Source: JBPBQZ01 sp050955105
Lineage (GTDB): Bacteria > Pseudomonadota > Gammaproteobacteria > Burkholderiales > Burkholderiaceae
Direction: 5' to 3'
Assembly (NCBI GenBank): GCA_050955105.1
Contig: JBPBQZ010000095.1
Location: 1 to 29,246 of the forward strand
DNA length: 29,246 nucleotides
The translations under genes and the position numbers were made by a program. The notes below the pieces were generated by a model that did not search any database, had not been told where the DNA came from, and saw only the letters and a list, made by a program, of their open reading frames with translations. Of the stretch, positions 14,854-22,457 are shown piece after piece (the first letter of the stretch is position 1; each line of letters opens with the position of its first letter).

Positions 14854-16353
14854 TCAATCGATGTTGAAGTCGATGCCCTGTGCCAACGGTAGCGCTGACG
14901 AATAATTGACGGTATTCGTGGCACGCCGCATGTAGGCCTTCCAGGCGTCCGAGCCCGACTCCCGTCCACCGCCGGTGTCCTTCTCGCCACCGAAAGCGCC
15001 GCCGATCTCGGAGCCGCTTGGCCCGATATTCACGTTGGCAATGCCGCAGTCGCTGCCGGAAACCGACAGGAAGCGCTCGCTTTCACGCAGATCGTTCGTG
15101 AAGATGCAAGACGACAGACCGTGAAACGCGGCATTGTTCGCTTCGATTGCGTCATCGAAGTCGCTGTACTTGAGCACATACAGGATTGGCGCAAAGGTTT
15201 CGGTGAGCACGACCGCGGTCTGCGAAGGCATTTCGACAATCGCGGGATGAACGTAGAAAGCGCTCCCGTTGTCGGCAACCTGATGGCGTTCACCACCGAA
15301 GACCGTGCCGCCCTCTTGCCGCGCCTGGTTGAGGGCGGACTGCATGCGAGAAAACGACGGTTCGTCGATCAGGGGCCCCATAAGGACTCCAGGCTCAAGC
15401 GGATTGCCGATCACAACCTTCGTATAAAGCGCCTTCAGGCGTTCGACCGTCCTGTCGTACACACTTTTGTGAATGAATAGGCGGCGCAGCGTCGTGCAGC
15501 GCTGGCCCGCGGTACCGACGGCGGCGAATACGATGCCGCGCAGCGCCAGTTCCAGGTCGGCGGTGCGCGCGACGATACCGGCATTGTTGCCGCCCAACTC
15601 GAGAATGGAGCGGCCGAAGCGACGCGCCACTTCCACGCCGACTGCGCGTCCCATCTCAGTGCTGCCCGTCGCACTTACTATCGTCGAACGCGGGTCTGAG
15701 ACGAGTTTTGCACCGACTTCGCGGCCGCCGTTGACGACACTTGCAAGTCCTTCCGGCGCGTCGCCAAACTCTTGTAAGGCATCCTGCAGGATGCAGTTCA
15801 CGGCCAAGGCCGTCAGCGGGGTTTTTTCGGAAGGCTTCCAGATAACCGCATTACCGCATACCAGTGCGAGCGTGGCATTCCACGACCAGACGGCCGCTGG
15901 GAAGTTGAATGCGGAAATGATGGTGCACACCCCCATCGGATGCCAAGTCTCCGCCATGCGGTGGCCGGGACGCTCGGAGGCGATGGTCAAACCGTACAGT
16001 TGCCGCGAAAGGCCGACTGCGAAGTCGCAGATATCGATCATTTCCTGCACTTCGCCGAGGCCTTCCGGAAGGATTTTGCCAGTCTCGAGCGTAATGATGC
16101 TGCCCAGCGCGTGTTTTTGTTCGCGCAGCTTGTTTCCCAGCATTCGCACCAGTTCTCCGCGGCGCGGCGCCGGCACCTCGCGCCACACCGTATAGGCCGC
16201 TTGCGCCTGCGTGAGAACGGCATCGATGTCGGGAATCGACGTGCTGGCAACGCGACCGATCAATTTGCCGTCGATCGGTGAATAAACGGCGATGTCACCC
16301 ACTTCTGCGAGGTGAGAAATGCCGAGTTTCGAGAGAATGGCTGCTGCTTTCAC
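14854..16353 (-). CDS. amaB: Aldehyde dehydrogenase, ALDH7/AmaB type (piperideine-6-carboxylate / aminoadipate semialdehyde dehydrogenase)
   Basis: A 499-residue aldehyde dehydrogenase of the ALDH7 family, which oxidises L-2-aminoadipate 6-semialdehyde (in equilibrium with piperideine-6-carboxylate) to 2-aminoadipate with NAD. The nucleophile is C286 in GTAGQRCTTLRR and the general base is E252 in LELGGNNAG. The C-terminal region GGEKDTGGGRESGSDAWKAY is a hallmark of ALDH7 (antiquitin) proteins. The start is GTG at 16353, with AGAGG about 7 bases upstream; there is no better ATG nearby. It stands between a saccharopine-family dehydrogenase/hydroxyacid dehydrogenase pair and an aminotransferase, exactly the neighbours expected for lysine catabolism through aminoadipate. 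The gene symbol is by family resemblance. Confidence 0.9.
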   Translation of the reverse strand: MKAAAILSKLGISHLAEVGDIAVYSPIDGKLIGRVASTSIPDIDAVLTQAQAAYTVWREVPAPRRGELVRMLGNKLREQKHALGSIITLETGKILPEGLGEVQEMIDICDFAVGLSRQLYGLTIASERPGHRMAETWHPMGVCTIISAFNFPAAVWSWNATLALVCGNAVIWKPSEKTPLTALAVNCILQDALQEFGDAPEGLASVVNGGREVGAKLVSDPRSTIVSATGSTEMGRAVGVEVARRFGRSILELGGNNAGIVARTADLELALRGIVFAAVGTAGQRCTTLRRLFIHKSVYDRTVERLKALYTKVVIGNPLEPGVLMGPLIDEPSFSRMQSALNQARQEGGTVFGGERHQVADNGSAFYVHPAIVEMPSQTAVVLTETFAPILYVLKYSDFDDAIEANNAAFHGLSSCIFTNDLRESERFLSVSGSDCGIANVNIGPSGSEIGGAFGGEKDTGGGRESGSDAWKAYMRRATNTVNYSSALPLAQGIDFNID

Positions 16354-16636
16354 GATATGACCTCTTGAATGCTTCTGATACGGATTCCCTCAACGCGGAG
16401 ACGACCCAAGGCGATTCTGGGACGGACTTTCTCCACATCTCGCGGTATCCCGCTGGCCGCCCAAAAAGCGGGCGTCACCTACTGTGCGGTGTTCGCTGTC
16501 ATCTTGAAATGCCCTGGGCATTGCCAGCGTCAAAGCGCAGGTCCGTGATCCAACTGCGTGAGATCGGGTCGAAGATGCGTTTGCGCATGGCTTTTCTCAC
16601 AGGATCGTGCCGCCGGCTTCATTTGACCGACTGAAA
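16354..16636. other. Gap inside the lysine cluster with a 15-bp palindrome
   Basis: These 283 bases separate the hydroxyacid dehydrogenase from the aldehyde dehydrogenase, unusually long for an operon. They contain AATGCCCTGGGCATT (16508-16522), a perfect palindrome around one base, which could be an operator of an internal promoter. I find no convincing promoter boxes and no gene. Confidence 0.4.
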
Positions 16637-17695
16637 TCATGCCGCGGTGGCCGCGGCCCGCCGGAGGTCGTTTTCGCGGGCGACGGCATCGAGTTCGCGT
16701 TGGTTCACACACGAACGGATCTTGCCTTGTCGCAGGAAGTCCATCAGATAGGTGATGGAGAACTGTCGGATATCGACCAAGCTTGAGGTGCTGTAGAAAG
16801 CAGCGTGCGGCGTCATGATAAGTCGCTCGTCCAGCCATTCTTCGCCATCGATCCAGGCGCGAACCAGCGGGTCTTCCCGGTCCAGCGGCTCGGTCTCAAA
16901 GACGTCCAGCCCGGCGCAGCTCAGGTGCCCGCTGAACAGCGCCGCCTTCAGCGCCGCGAAATCCACGATATTGCCGCGCGCGGTGTTGATCAGTACCGCG
17001 CCCGCGGGCAGCATCGCCAGCGTCGCTTCATTCAACATGCGGTCGGTCTCGGTATTGAGGGCGGCATGAATACTCAGTACCTCGCTGTGACGCAGCAACG
17101 CCTCCAACGACTCCATGCGCGTAAGCCCCAACGCCAGTTGCTGGCCCACCGGCAAATACGGGTCGTAGAAAGCCACGTTCATGCCAAAGGCTTTGAATCG
17201 AAGCGCGGCCGCGGTACCGATACGACCCAGTCCGATAATGCCCACGCGCAACCCAGGCAGTCGCCTGACGGATTTGAGCGACCGCGCATCCCAAGAGTCA
17301 TTGGAACGGCGCAACCTGCGGTCATACGCCTGCACGCCACGCAGCAGGTTCAAGGCGAGGGCCACGGCATGGTCGGCCACCTCGGTAGTGCCGTAGTCCG
17401 GCGTGTTCATCACCAAAATTCCTTGTTCCGCTGCAGCTCGCAGGTCGACATGTCCATAACCCACCCCGCCCTGCTGAATCACGCGGCACCGGCTCAACTT
17501 GCGGATGGTCTCACGGGGCAACAGATGGGCACTTCGGCAATTCAGTACCGCATCGGCCATCGCATAAGCGGATTCGTCTTCCAGCGAGCCGTTTACCGAT
17601 TTTCTAAAAACGAGTTCGGCGTCACCGTGGACCACCGACTCTTCGATATCCGGCTCGTTAGTGAACAGCGGATCGATCACAAGGATTTTGGTCAT
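16637..17695 (-). CDS. D-isomer-specific 2-hydroxyacid dehydrogenase, CtBP-like
   Basis: A 352-residue NAD(P)-dependent D-2-hydroxyacid dehydrogenase. The nucleotide loop is GIIGLGRIG at 152-160, and the catalytic residues are R240 (NTARGNIVD), E269 (DVFETEPL) and H297 (MTPHAAF). The pattern QQGGVGYGHVDLRAA followed by NTPDYGTTEVADHAV is typical of the C-terminal-binding-protein-like branch, found in bacteria as metabolic dehydrogenases. It reversibly reduces a 2-oxoacid to the D-hydroxyacid. Lying 48 bases after the saccharopine-family gene, it may act on 2-oxoadipate produced by the aminotransferase downstream, giving 2-hydroxyadipate; phosphoglycerate or hydroxypyruvate are alternatives. 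No strong ribosome site is seen before the ATG. Confidence 0.88.
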   Translation of the reverse strand: MTKILVIDPLFTNEPDIEESVVHGDAELVFRKSVNGSLEDESAYAMADAVLNCRSAHLLPRETIRKLSRCRVIQQGGVGYGHVDLRAAAEQGILVMNTPDYGTTEVADHAVALALNLLRGVQAYDRRLRRSNDSWDARSLKSVRRLPGLRVGIIGLGRIGTAAALRFKAFGMNVAFYDPYLPVGQQLALGLTRMESLEALLRHSEVLSIHAALNTETDRMLNEATLAMLPAGAVLINTARGNIVDFAALKAALFSGHLSCAGLDVFETEPLDREDPLVRAWIDGEEWLDERLIMTPHAAFYSTSSLVDIRQFSITYLMDFLRQGKIRSCVNQRELDAVARENDLRRAAATAA

Positions 17696-17743
17696 GGTGT
17701 TTCAATGGTTGTGAATGAATATAGGATCGTCGCGAAAGGCAAT

Positions 17744-18823
17744 TCAGCACATGCCGGTGTTGTAAGCGGAGCCGAAGCGATTTGCCAGGAAGTCGTCGAG
17801 TCCGATCTGCTCCTGCCGGATAAATCCCGATTGCGGAAGGCGCTTCTCGCGGAACAGATCGACCGCGGCGCATACGCCTGCGGCGGTCGTGATCTGGATG
17901 GCGCTTATCGGCATGTCGTTCTGCTGCCCGGCGAAGATTTTTCGAGAAAAGACCTCCTGCACGAACTTGGCACCACGCATGCCACTCACGGTGACGAATA
18001 TGAGGACGACGTCCTGCATGGTTGTCGGCACTGAGGCGCGCAGTATCGATTTCAACTCCGCCGTGCGGCGATCCAGTCGCAAATCATTGAGCAGGAATTT
18101 CATCAATGTGCAATGTCCAGGGTACCGAACCGACTTGTAGTCGAGTGCCGACACGCGTCCGTTCAAGGTCTTGCAAAGCGTGCCCAGTCCGCCGGAGGTG
18201 TTGAACGCCTCGTACTCCACGCCGTCGAGCGAAAAGTGTTCGAGCCCTTCCAGCGGTTCGACGGATCGAAGCGCGCCGTTCTGGATGGCTTCGCAAGGAT
18301 GGCAGTACTCGTTGATCAGGCCGTCGACACTCCATGTCAAGTTGTACTTGAGGTAGTTGGTGGGGAATTGCGGTAGTGCACCGACGCGCATCTTGACGTC
18401 GTGCACCTCGTCGAATTTCATACTGAGACTGTGCGCCGCGATGCCGACGAAGCCCGGTGCCAGTCCGCACTGCGGCATGAATGCACTACGCGCGCCGTCC
18501 GCCATCGAAACGATCGCCTGGGTTGCATTGACATCTTCGGTAAGGTCGAAGTAGTGGACCCCCGCCTCTTTCGCGACGCTCGCCACCTGAATGGCCATGT
18601 CGTAGGGCAACGCGTTGACGACGCCATCTGCATGAGAGATGAACTCGTACAACGCTGAGGCGTCAGAAAAATCCACAATCTTCGTTGCGACGCCCGCGTC
18701 GCTCAGCGCGTCGAGCGCATGGGCGTCGCGGTCGGCGATGACGACTTGATAGTCACCGGATTTCACGAGGAAGCGAGCGATGCTGGTACCGATATGCCCT
18801 GCACCCAACAATGCGATCTTCAT
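17744..18823 (-). CDS. Saccharopine dehydrogenase family protein, probable lysine 6-dehydrogenase
   Basis: A 359-residue protein with an N-terminal Rossmann fold (MKIALLGAGHIGTSIARFL, glycine loop at 7-12, D31 after strand 2) and a saccharopine-dehydrogenase C-terminal domain containing MPQCGLAPGFVGIAAHSL and EAFNTSGGLGTLCKTL. The length is right for lysine 6-dehydrogenases (about 360-390 residues), which oxidatively deaminate the epsilon-amino group of L-lysine to allysine, cyclising to piperideine-6-carboxylate. Saccharopine-cleaving enzymes share the fold but are usually longer or have other partners. The ALDH7 and aminotransferase genes downstream supply the next two steps, which favours lysine 6-dehydrogenase. 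The start is uncertain: ATG 18823 fits the fold; GTG 18832 is in frame just upstream, and neither has a strong ribosome site. Confidence 0.75.
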   Translation of the reverse strand: MKIALLGAGHIGTSIARFLVKSGDYQVVIADRDAHALDALSDAGVATKIVDFSDASALYEFISHADGVVNALPYDMAIQVASVAKEAGVHYFDLTEDVNATQAIVSMADGARSAFMPQCGLAPGFVGIAAHSLSMKFDEVHDVKMRVGALPQFPTNYLKYNLTWSVDGLINEYCHPCEAIQNGALRSVEPLEGLEHFSLDGVEYEAFNTSGGLGTLCKTLNGRVSALDYKSVRYPGHCTLMKFLLNDLRLDRRTAELKSILRASVPTTMQDVVLIFVTVSGMRGAKFVQEVFSRKIFAGQQNDMPISAIQITTAAGVCAAVDLFREKRLPQSGFIRQEQIGLDDFLANRFGSAYNTGMC

Positions 18824-19205
18824 TTTTAACACTCATGGAATTATTTCCGAAGCGTTAATTGTAGGTACCCAGGAGAACGTAAAAAACGCGCATTTCGCCA
18901 GTATGCGGCGACTTCGTCGTCGTTTCGTCAGGGCATCCTGACGTAATGACGGATTAAGTCAAAGGCGCGCGCGAAAGCGCTTCAGGGTTCGGGGAACGTC
19001 ATTCCCCGTCCCTCCGAAACGCATGGATGGAAGCTGAGCGGCGCGGCACCGGCCAGCCCGGCCGACGTTAATACAGGAGCGGACCGTAGGGAGGCCCTGG
19101 GCGGAGACGCGGGCAAGACGATCTAGAAATTGATCGCTGGCACGAGAAACTTACTGCAGTGACGTCTGAGGCCTGCGCCATGAGAGGGCTTTCCCATTCT
19201 GCACA
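18824..19205. other. Control region upstream of the lysine cluster, with hairpins
   Basis: No gene is seen in these 382 bases. They contain two perfect hairpins, CGTCAGG-GCAT-CCTGACG (18926-18943) and GGGGAA-CGTCA-TTCCCC (18991-19007), the latter a possible terminator of the regulator gene, and a gapped palindrome CGCATTTCGCCAGTATGCG (18889-18907) whose arms resemble the site at 20073-20087. I could not identify a convincing promoter. Confidence 0.4.
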
Positions 19206-19844
19206 TTAGGTGTTCGGAATGGCGTCGATAATGTGCTGGTAGATGACCTTCTCACACCTCTCCGGATCTTTCCGTCTGATACAACGCACCATCTCGAGAT
19301 GTTCCTCCGCGTCTCGTTCAAGGAGCGTCAGGGTCATGCGCCGGTACAGCAGGCCGAGTGCCTCTTTCTGGCGCAAGTCAGTAACCAGGGACACCAGGTA
19401 GTCGTTGCCGCAGGGCGCAATCAGCGCGCGGTGGAATTCCAGATTGGCTTGCTCCTGCTCTGCCTGGGTAGCGTGCCGAATTTTATATTTGAAGTCCTGG
19501 GCCATCCCTTCCAAACGGGTAATCAACTCATCGTCGATGTTGTCGATGGCCAATCGTACCGCGGCACTTTCCAGTATTGCGCGCGTTTGGATAACGTTCT
19601 TCATGAACGAATCGCTGACCGTGGCGATTCGATATCCCTTGTTGGAAACGTGTTCGACGAAACCGCGATTTGCAAGCCAATCGAGCGCCTTCCTGATTTC
19701 GATTCGAGGTACGGAATACGTATCCACCAAATCCGCCTGCTTGAGCCAGGAGCCGGGTATCCGCCTGCCCGAGCAGATCTCATCCTTCAAAGAGGAGGCA
19801 ATATCCTCGAATCTCGCCATTTTTGCGTTGCTGTTAGTTAACAT
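19206..19844 (-). CDS. GntR-family transcriptional regulator with FCD domain
   Basis: A 212-residue regulator. Residues about 10-75 form a winged helix-turn-helix (DIASSLKDEICSGRRIPGSWLKQADLVDTYSV... RKALDWLANRGFVEHVSNKGYRIA), and residues about 80-210 an FCD effector domain with likely metal-ligand histidines H138 (LEFHRAL), H182 (EEHLEMV) and H204 (YQHII). FCD proteins typically bind organic or amino acids and release DNA. The ATG at 19844 is preferred: it precedes the conserved domain by 9 residues and has AGG about 10 bases upstream; a longer frame to 19922 and a shorter start at 19820 are possible. It lies between the lysine genes (same strand) and the divergent hydantoinase operon, so it may control both. 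Palindromes at 19848, 20073 and 20259 are candidate sites. Confidence 0.88.
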   Translation of the reverse strand: MLTNSNAKMARFEDIASSLKDEICSGRRIPGSWLKQADLVDTYSVPRIEIRKALDWLANRGFVEHVSNKGYRIATVSDSFMKNVIQTRAILESAAVRLAIDNIDDELITRLEGMAQDFKYKIRHATQAEQEQANLEFHRALIAPCGNDYLVSLVTDLRQKEALGLLYRRMTLTLLERDAEEHLEMVRCIRRKDPERCEKVIYQHIIDAIPNT

Positions 19845-19847
19845 GAG

Positions 19848-19858
19848 ATAGGACCTAT
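19848..19858. promoter_or_regulatory. Perfect palindrome overlapping the regulator's ribosome site
   Basis: ATAGGACCTAT is a perfect inverted repeat around one base, 4-14 bases before the ATG at 19844 and covering the only ribosome-site-like AGG. Protein binding or RNA pairing here could autoregulate the regulator. It may also be chance given its shortness. Confidence 0.25.
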
Positions 19859-20072
19859 GCGTACGATTTCTTATCCGATTGACATAGTGCGCCGCAACTT
19901 TTGCTCCGTTCTTACGGCGCATTGCATCAATGGTCGGTGATGCAGTGGTAGGCGCTGGCAGTACGTAACGAGTGCATTTTCTCGTGCCGTGTTGAATATA
20001 CAGTCGCCGCTTTTACCCCATCGCGTCACGCGCAGCGCCCAGAAAAAACACGTCCTCCCCCGCACTACGCCG

Positions 20073-20087
20073 CGCATAGTATATGCG
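20073..20087. promoter_or_regulatory. 6-3-6 palindrome, candidate GntR operator
   Basis: CGCATAGTATATGCG is a perfect inverted repeat (CGCATA-GTA-TATGCG) with the spacing typical of FCD-type GntR sites. It lies about 230 bases upstream of the regulator start and 280 upstream of the hydantoinase gene, roughly mid-way between the divergent genes. Confidence 0.45.
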
Positions 20088-20234
20088 AAACCGCCAAACG
20101 TGGCGCCGCATTTGGCGCCATTTAAGGCGCTGCCTATCATTTCCCCGTCCCCCCAGGTCTTGTCATCGGCGGTATTGCGCGCCGTTGCGCGACCGCGCCT
20201 TTGAAGCGTCCGAACCGCGCGTCAGTAAAAACCC

Positions 20235-20263
20235 TTGACAGTGAAAATTGATGTTACCAAAAT
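20235..20263 (+). promoter_or_regulatory. Promoter of the hydantoinase-TRAP operon
   Basis: A perfect -35 box TTGACA (20235-20240) is followed after exactly 17 bases by CAAAAT (20258-20263, four of six matches). The predicted leader to the ATG at 20365 is about 95 bases. Confidence 0.55.
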
Positions 20264-20276
20264 TGGCGCCAATATT
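20259..20276. promoter_or_regulatory. Palindrome overlapping the hydantoinase promoter
   Basis: AAAATTGGCGCCAATATT is an inverted repeat with one mismatched pair, centred on TTGGCGCCAA. It covers the -10 box and the expected transcription start, an ideal repressor position. A second TTTGGCGCCA occurs at 20111-20120, about 150 bases upstream, suggesting a two-site operator. Confidence 0.55.
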
Positions 20277-20364
20277 GATTCACAGCACGCGACGCGGTGT
20301 CACAAGAGTCCGCACACAATCGCGTCGCCGTCTCGCACCGCGATTTCGCAAATGAGAAGCCACG

Positions 20365-22455
20365 ATGATGATTAAACACGCTGTCCCGTTACCGCCGCCG
20401 AAGTTCCGGATTGGCGTCGACTCTGGGGGAACTTTCACAGACGTGACGGTGATGGATGAAAACTCCGGAGAAATGTTCATCTGGAAAGTGAGCAGCACGC
20501 CCGCGGATCCTTCGATCGGTATTATCGAAAGCATCCGCCAGATTCTCGCCGAGATCGTCCCGCAGGGAAGCCACGCTGAGGTCGTGTACTTCGCTCATGG
20601 CACTACCGTCGCCACCAATGCGTTGATCCAGGGGACGGGCGCTTTGACAGGCGTGATCACCACCGCGGGTTTCAGAGATGTGCTTGAGTTGCGTCGGCAA
20701 CGTCGACCCTCGCTATACGATCTGCACGGCGACAAGCCGCACCTGCTGGCGAAACGGAATCACCGCCTGGAAGTGAAAGAGCGCGTGTTGTGGGACGGTA
20801 GCGTCGAGACGCGATTGGATGAGGACGACGTCAGGCAGGCAGTGAAGAAACTCAAGACCGAGAAAGTCGAGGCGGTCGCCGTATGTTTCCTGTTCAGCTT
20901 CGTCAAACCAGAACATGAAATGCTGGTGAAGAGCGTACTGGCCGAGGAATTCCCCGAAGCTTTCGTCAGCATTTCGCACGAAGTCGCGCCCGAGTACCGC
21001 GAGTACGAACGACTCTCGACGGTAGTGGTCAATGCCTACGTTGGGCCGATCATCAAATCCTACCTCCGCCAACTCCGGCAGCGCTTGGAGTCCGTGTCAA
21101 TTCACGTTCCGCCGCATCTGACGCAAAGTAACGGCGGTGTGATCTCTTTCGATGTCGCCGCAAAATTTCCCGCCAGAACTGTCCTGTCCGGGCCAGCAGC
21201 CGGGGTGGTTGCGGCATTGGAGATCGCCAGGCTGTCCAAGGAAAGCCATATCATTACCTTCGACATGGGCGGCACGTCGACAGACGTTGCGCTGATCCAC
21301 GACGGACGGCCAAGCATTGCCAACGAACTCGAAGTGCACGGCTACCCGCTCAAGCTGCCGATGCTCGACATCAAGACGGTTGGCGCGGGTGGCGGCTCGA
21401 TCGCCTACGAAGACCATGGCCTATTGAAGGTCGGCCCGAGGAGTGCTGGCGCGGTGCCGGGCCCTGCTTGCTACGGTTTGGGAACGACCGAACCCACAGT
21501 CACCGATGCCAACGTGGTCCTGCAGCTGCTCAATTCCGAGTATCTGCTCAACGGTCGGATGAAGATCGATGCCGCGGCGTCGCATGCTGCGGTCGAAGCA
21601 CTGGGCCGCAAATGCAAGCTCAGCAAAATGAGGACCGCTCAGGGGATTATCGATGTAGTGATCGCCAATATGGTGAAGGCGATCCGCGTCATATCGATCG
21701 AGCGCGGCTACGACCCGCGCGACTATGCGTTGATGGCTTTCGGTGGTGCCGGACCGATTCACGCCGGACGCCTGGCGCGAGAGTTGGGAACTCGAGCCAT
21801 CCTCATCCCCAAGCACCCTGGGACCTTGTGTTCCCTTGGGTTGCTGCTCTCGGACTTGAAGACCAACTATTCCGCCAGCCGGCTGGTGCTGCTCGACAAC
21901 GACGCATGCAGCGTCCTGCAGGACGTCGTGACAGACCTCGAACGACAAGCGGCGTTGTGGTTCGAAGAAGAACACATCGAAGCGTCGCAACGCCTGGTCC
22001 GTCGTTCCATGGATATGCGCTATGCGGGGCAGAGCCACGAACTCTCAGTCGAGTGCCCCCCCGGTGATATCACCGCGGCCACCATCCATCTCCTTAAAAG
22101 CCGATTCGAAGCGATCTTCAAGCAGGTCTATGGCTATCTGGCCGAAGAGGAGCGCATTCAAGTGGTGACCTGCCGCCTGGAGGCGACCGGAATCGTACCG
22201 AAGGCCGCACTGCCTGCCGAAGAGCCGGCGTCGACTCCGGTCGAGGACGCTCTGACCGGCTCGCGCGAGGTGTATCTAGACGAGATCAACGGTTTCGTGA
22301 AATGCCCGATCTACTGGAGAGACAAGCTTCGACCCGGCCACACCGTAACCGGTCCGTGCATTGTCGATCAAATGGACACCACCACCTTGATTCTCCCCAA
22401 TCAGGTGGCCACCGTCGATCGCTATCTGACGCTAGCAGTGACTGAGGTGCAGTAA
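20365..22455 (+). CDS. hyuA: Hydantoinase/oxoprolinase subunit A (HyuA family)
   Basis: A 696-residue ATP-using subunit of the hydantoinase/5-oxoprolinase family, whose members open hydantoins, 5-oxoproline or caprolactam, or carboxylate ketones. The N-terminal domain has RIGVDSGGTFTDVTV (phosphate-binding, about 16-30) and YFAHGTTVATNALIQG; the central domain has FDMGGTSTDVAL and DIKTVGAGGGSIA with GPRSAGAVPGPACYG; the later FGGAGPIHAGRLAREL is another ATPase-fold motif; a C-terminal domain follows from about residue 515. It is two bases upstream of the partner subunit gene, so the pair forms one enzyme. It is transcribed divergently from a GntR regulator and lysine genes, and is followed by an RraA-like gene and a TRAP transporter. 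No third subunit of the acetone carboxylase type is seen, so a lactam or hydantoin hydrolase is favoured. Substrate not determined. Confidence 0.92.
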   Translation: MMIKHAVPLPPPKFRIGVDSGGTFTDVTVMDENSGEMFIWKVSSTPADPSIGIIESIRQILAEIVPQGSHAEVVYFAHGTTVATNALIQGTGALTGVITTAGFRDVLELRRQRRPSLYDLHGDKPHLLAKRNHRLEVKERVLWDGSVETRLDEDDVRQAVKKLKTEKVEAVAVCFLFSFVKPEHEMLVKSVLAEEFPEAFVSISHEVAPEYREYERLSTVVVNAYVGPIIKSYLRQLRQRLESVSIHVPPHLTQSNGGVISFDVAAKFPARTVLSGPAAGVVAALEIARLSKESHIITFDMGGTSTDVALIHDGRPSIANELEVHGYPLKLPMLDIKTVGAGGGSIAYEDHGLLKVGPRSAGAVPGPACYGLGTTEPTVTDANVVLQLLNSEYLLNGRMKIDAAASHAAVEALGRKCKLSKMRTAQGIIDVVIANMVKAIRVISIERGYDPRDYALMAFGGAGPIHAGRLARELGTRAILIPKHPGTLCSLGLLLSDLKTNYSASRLVLLDNDACSVLQDVVTDLERQAALWFEEEHIEASQRLVRRSMDMRYAGQSHELSVECPPGDITAATIHLLKSRFEAIFKQVYGYLAEEERIQVVTCRLEATGIVPKAALPAEEPASTPVEDALTGSREVYLDEINGFVKCPIYWRDKLRPGHTVTGPCIVDQMDTTTLILPNQVATVDRYLTLAVTEVQ

Positions 22456-22457
22456 CT

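Larger units (their letters stand above)
19859..20364. other. Divergent control region between the regulator and the hydantoinase operon
   Basis: About 500 bases without a gene I can support. They contain a 6-3-6 palindrome at 20073-20087, a TTTGGCGCCA copy at 20111-20120, a strong plus-strand promoter at 20235-20263 and an overlapping palindrome at 20259-20276. The remainder is GC-rich with no recognised feature. Confidence 0.5.

Noticed and set aside
16805..18034. 409-codon plus-strand frame opposite the hydroxyacid dehydrogenase and saccharopine-family genes
   Set aside because: It is antisense to two well-supported genes, rich in His, Arg and Gln as expected of a shadow frame in high-GC DNA, and resembles no family.
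19206..19844. This GntR protein as the regulator of the GTTGGT-N3-ACCAAC sites
   Set aside because: It is 10 kb away and I see no copy of the motif near its own gene or the genes beside it; adjacent palindromes are of other types. Kept only as a possibility.
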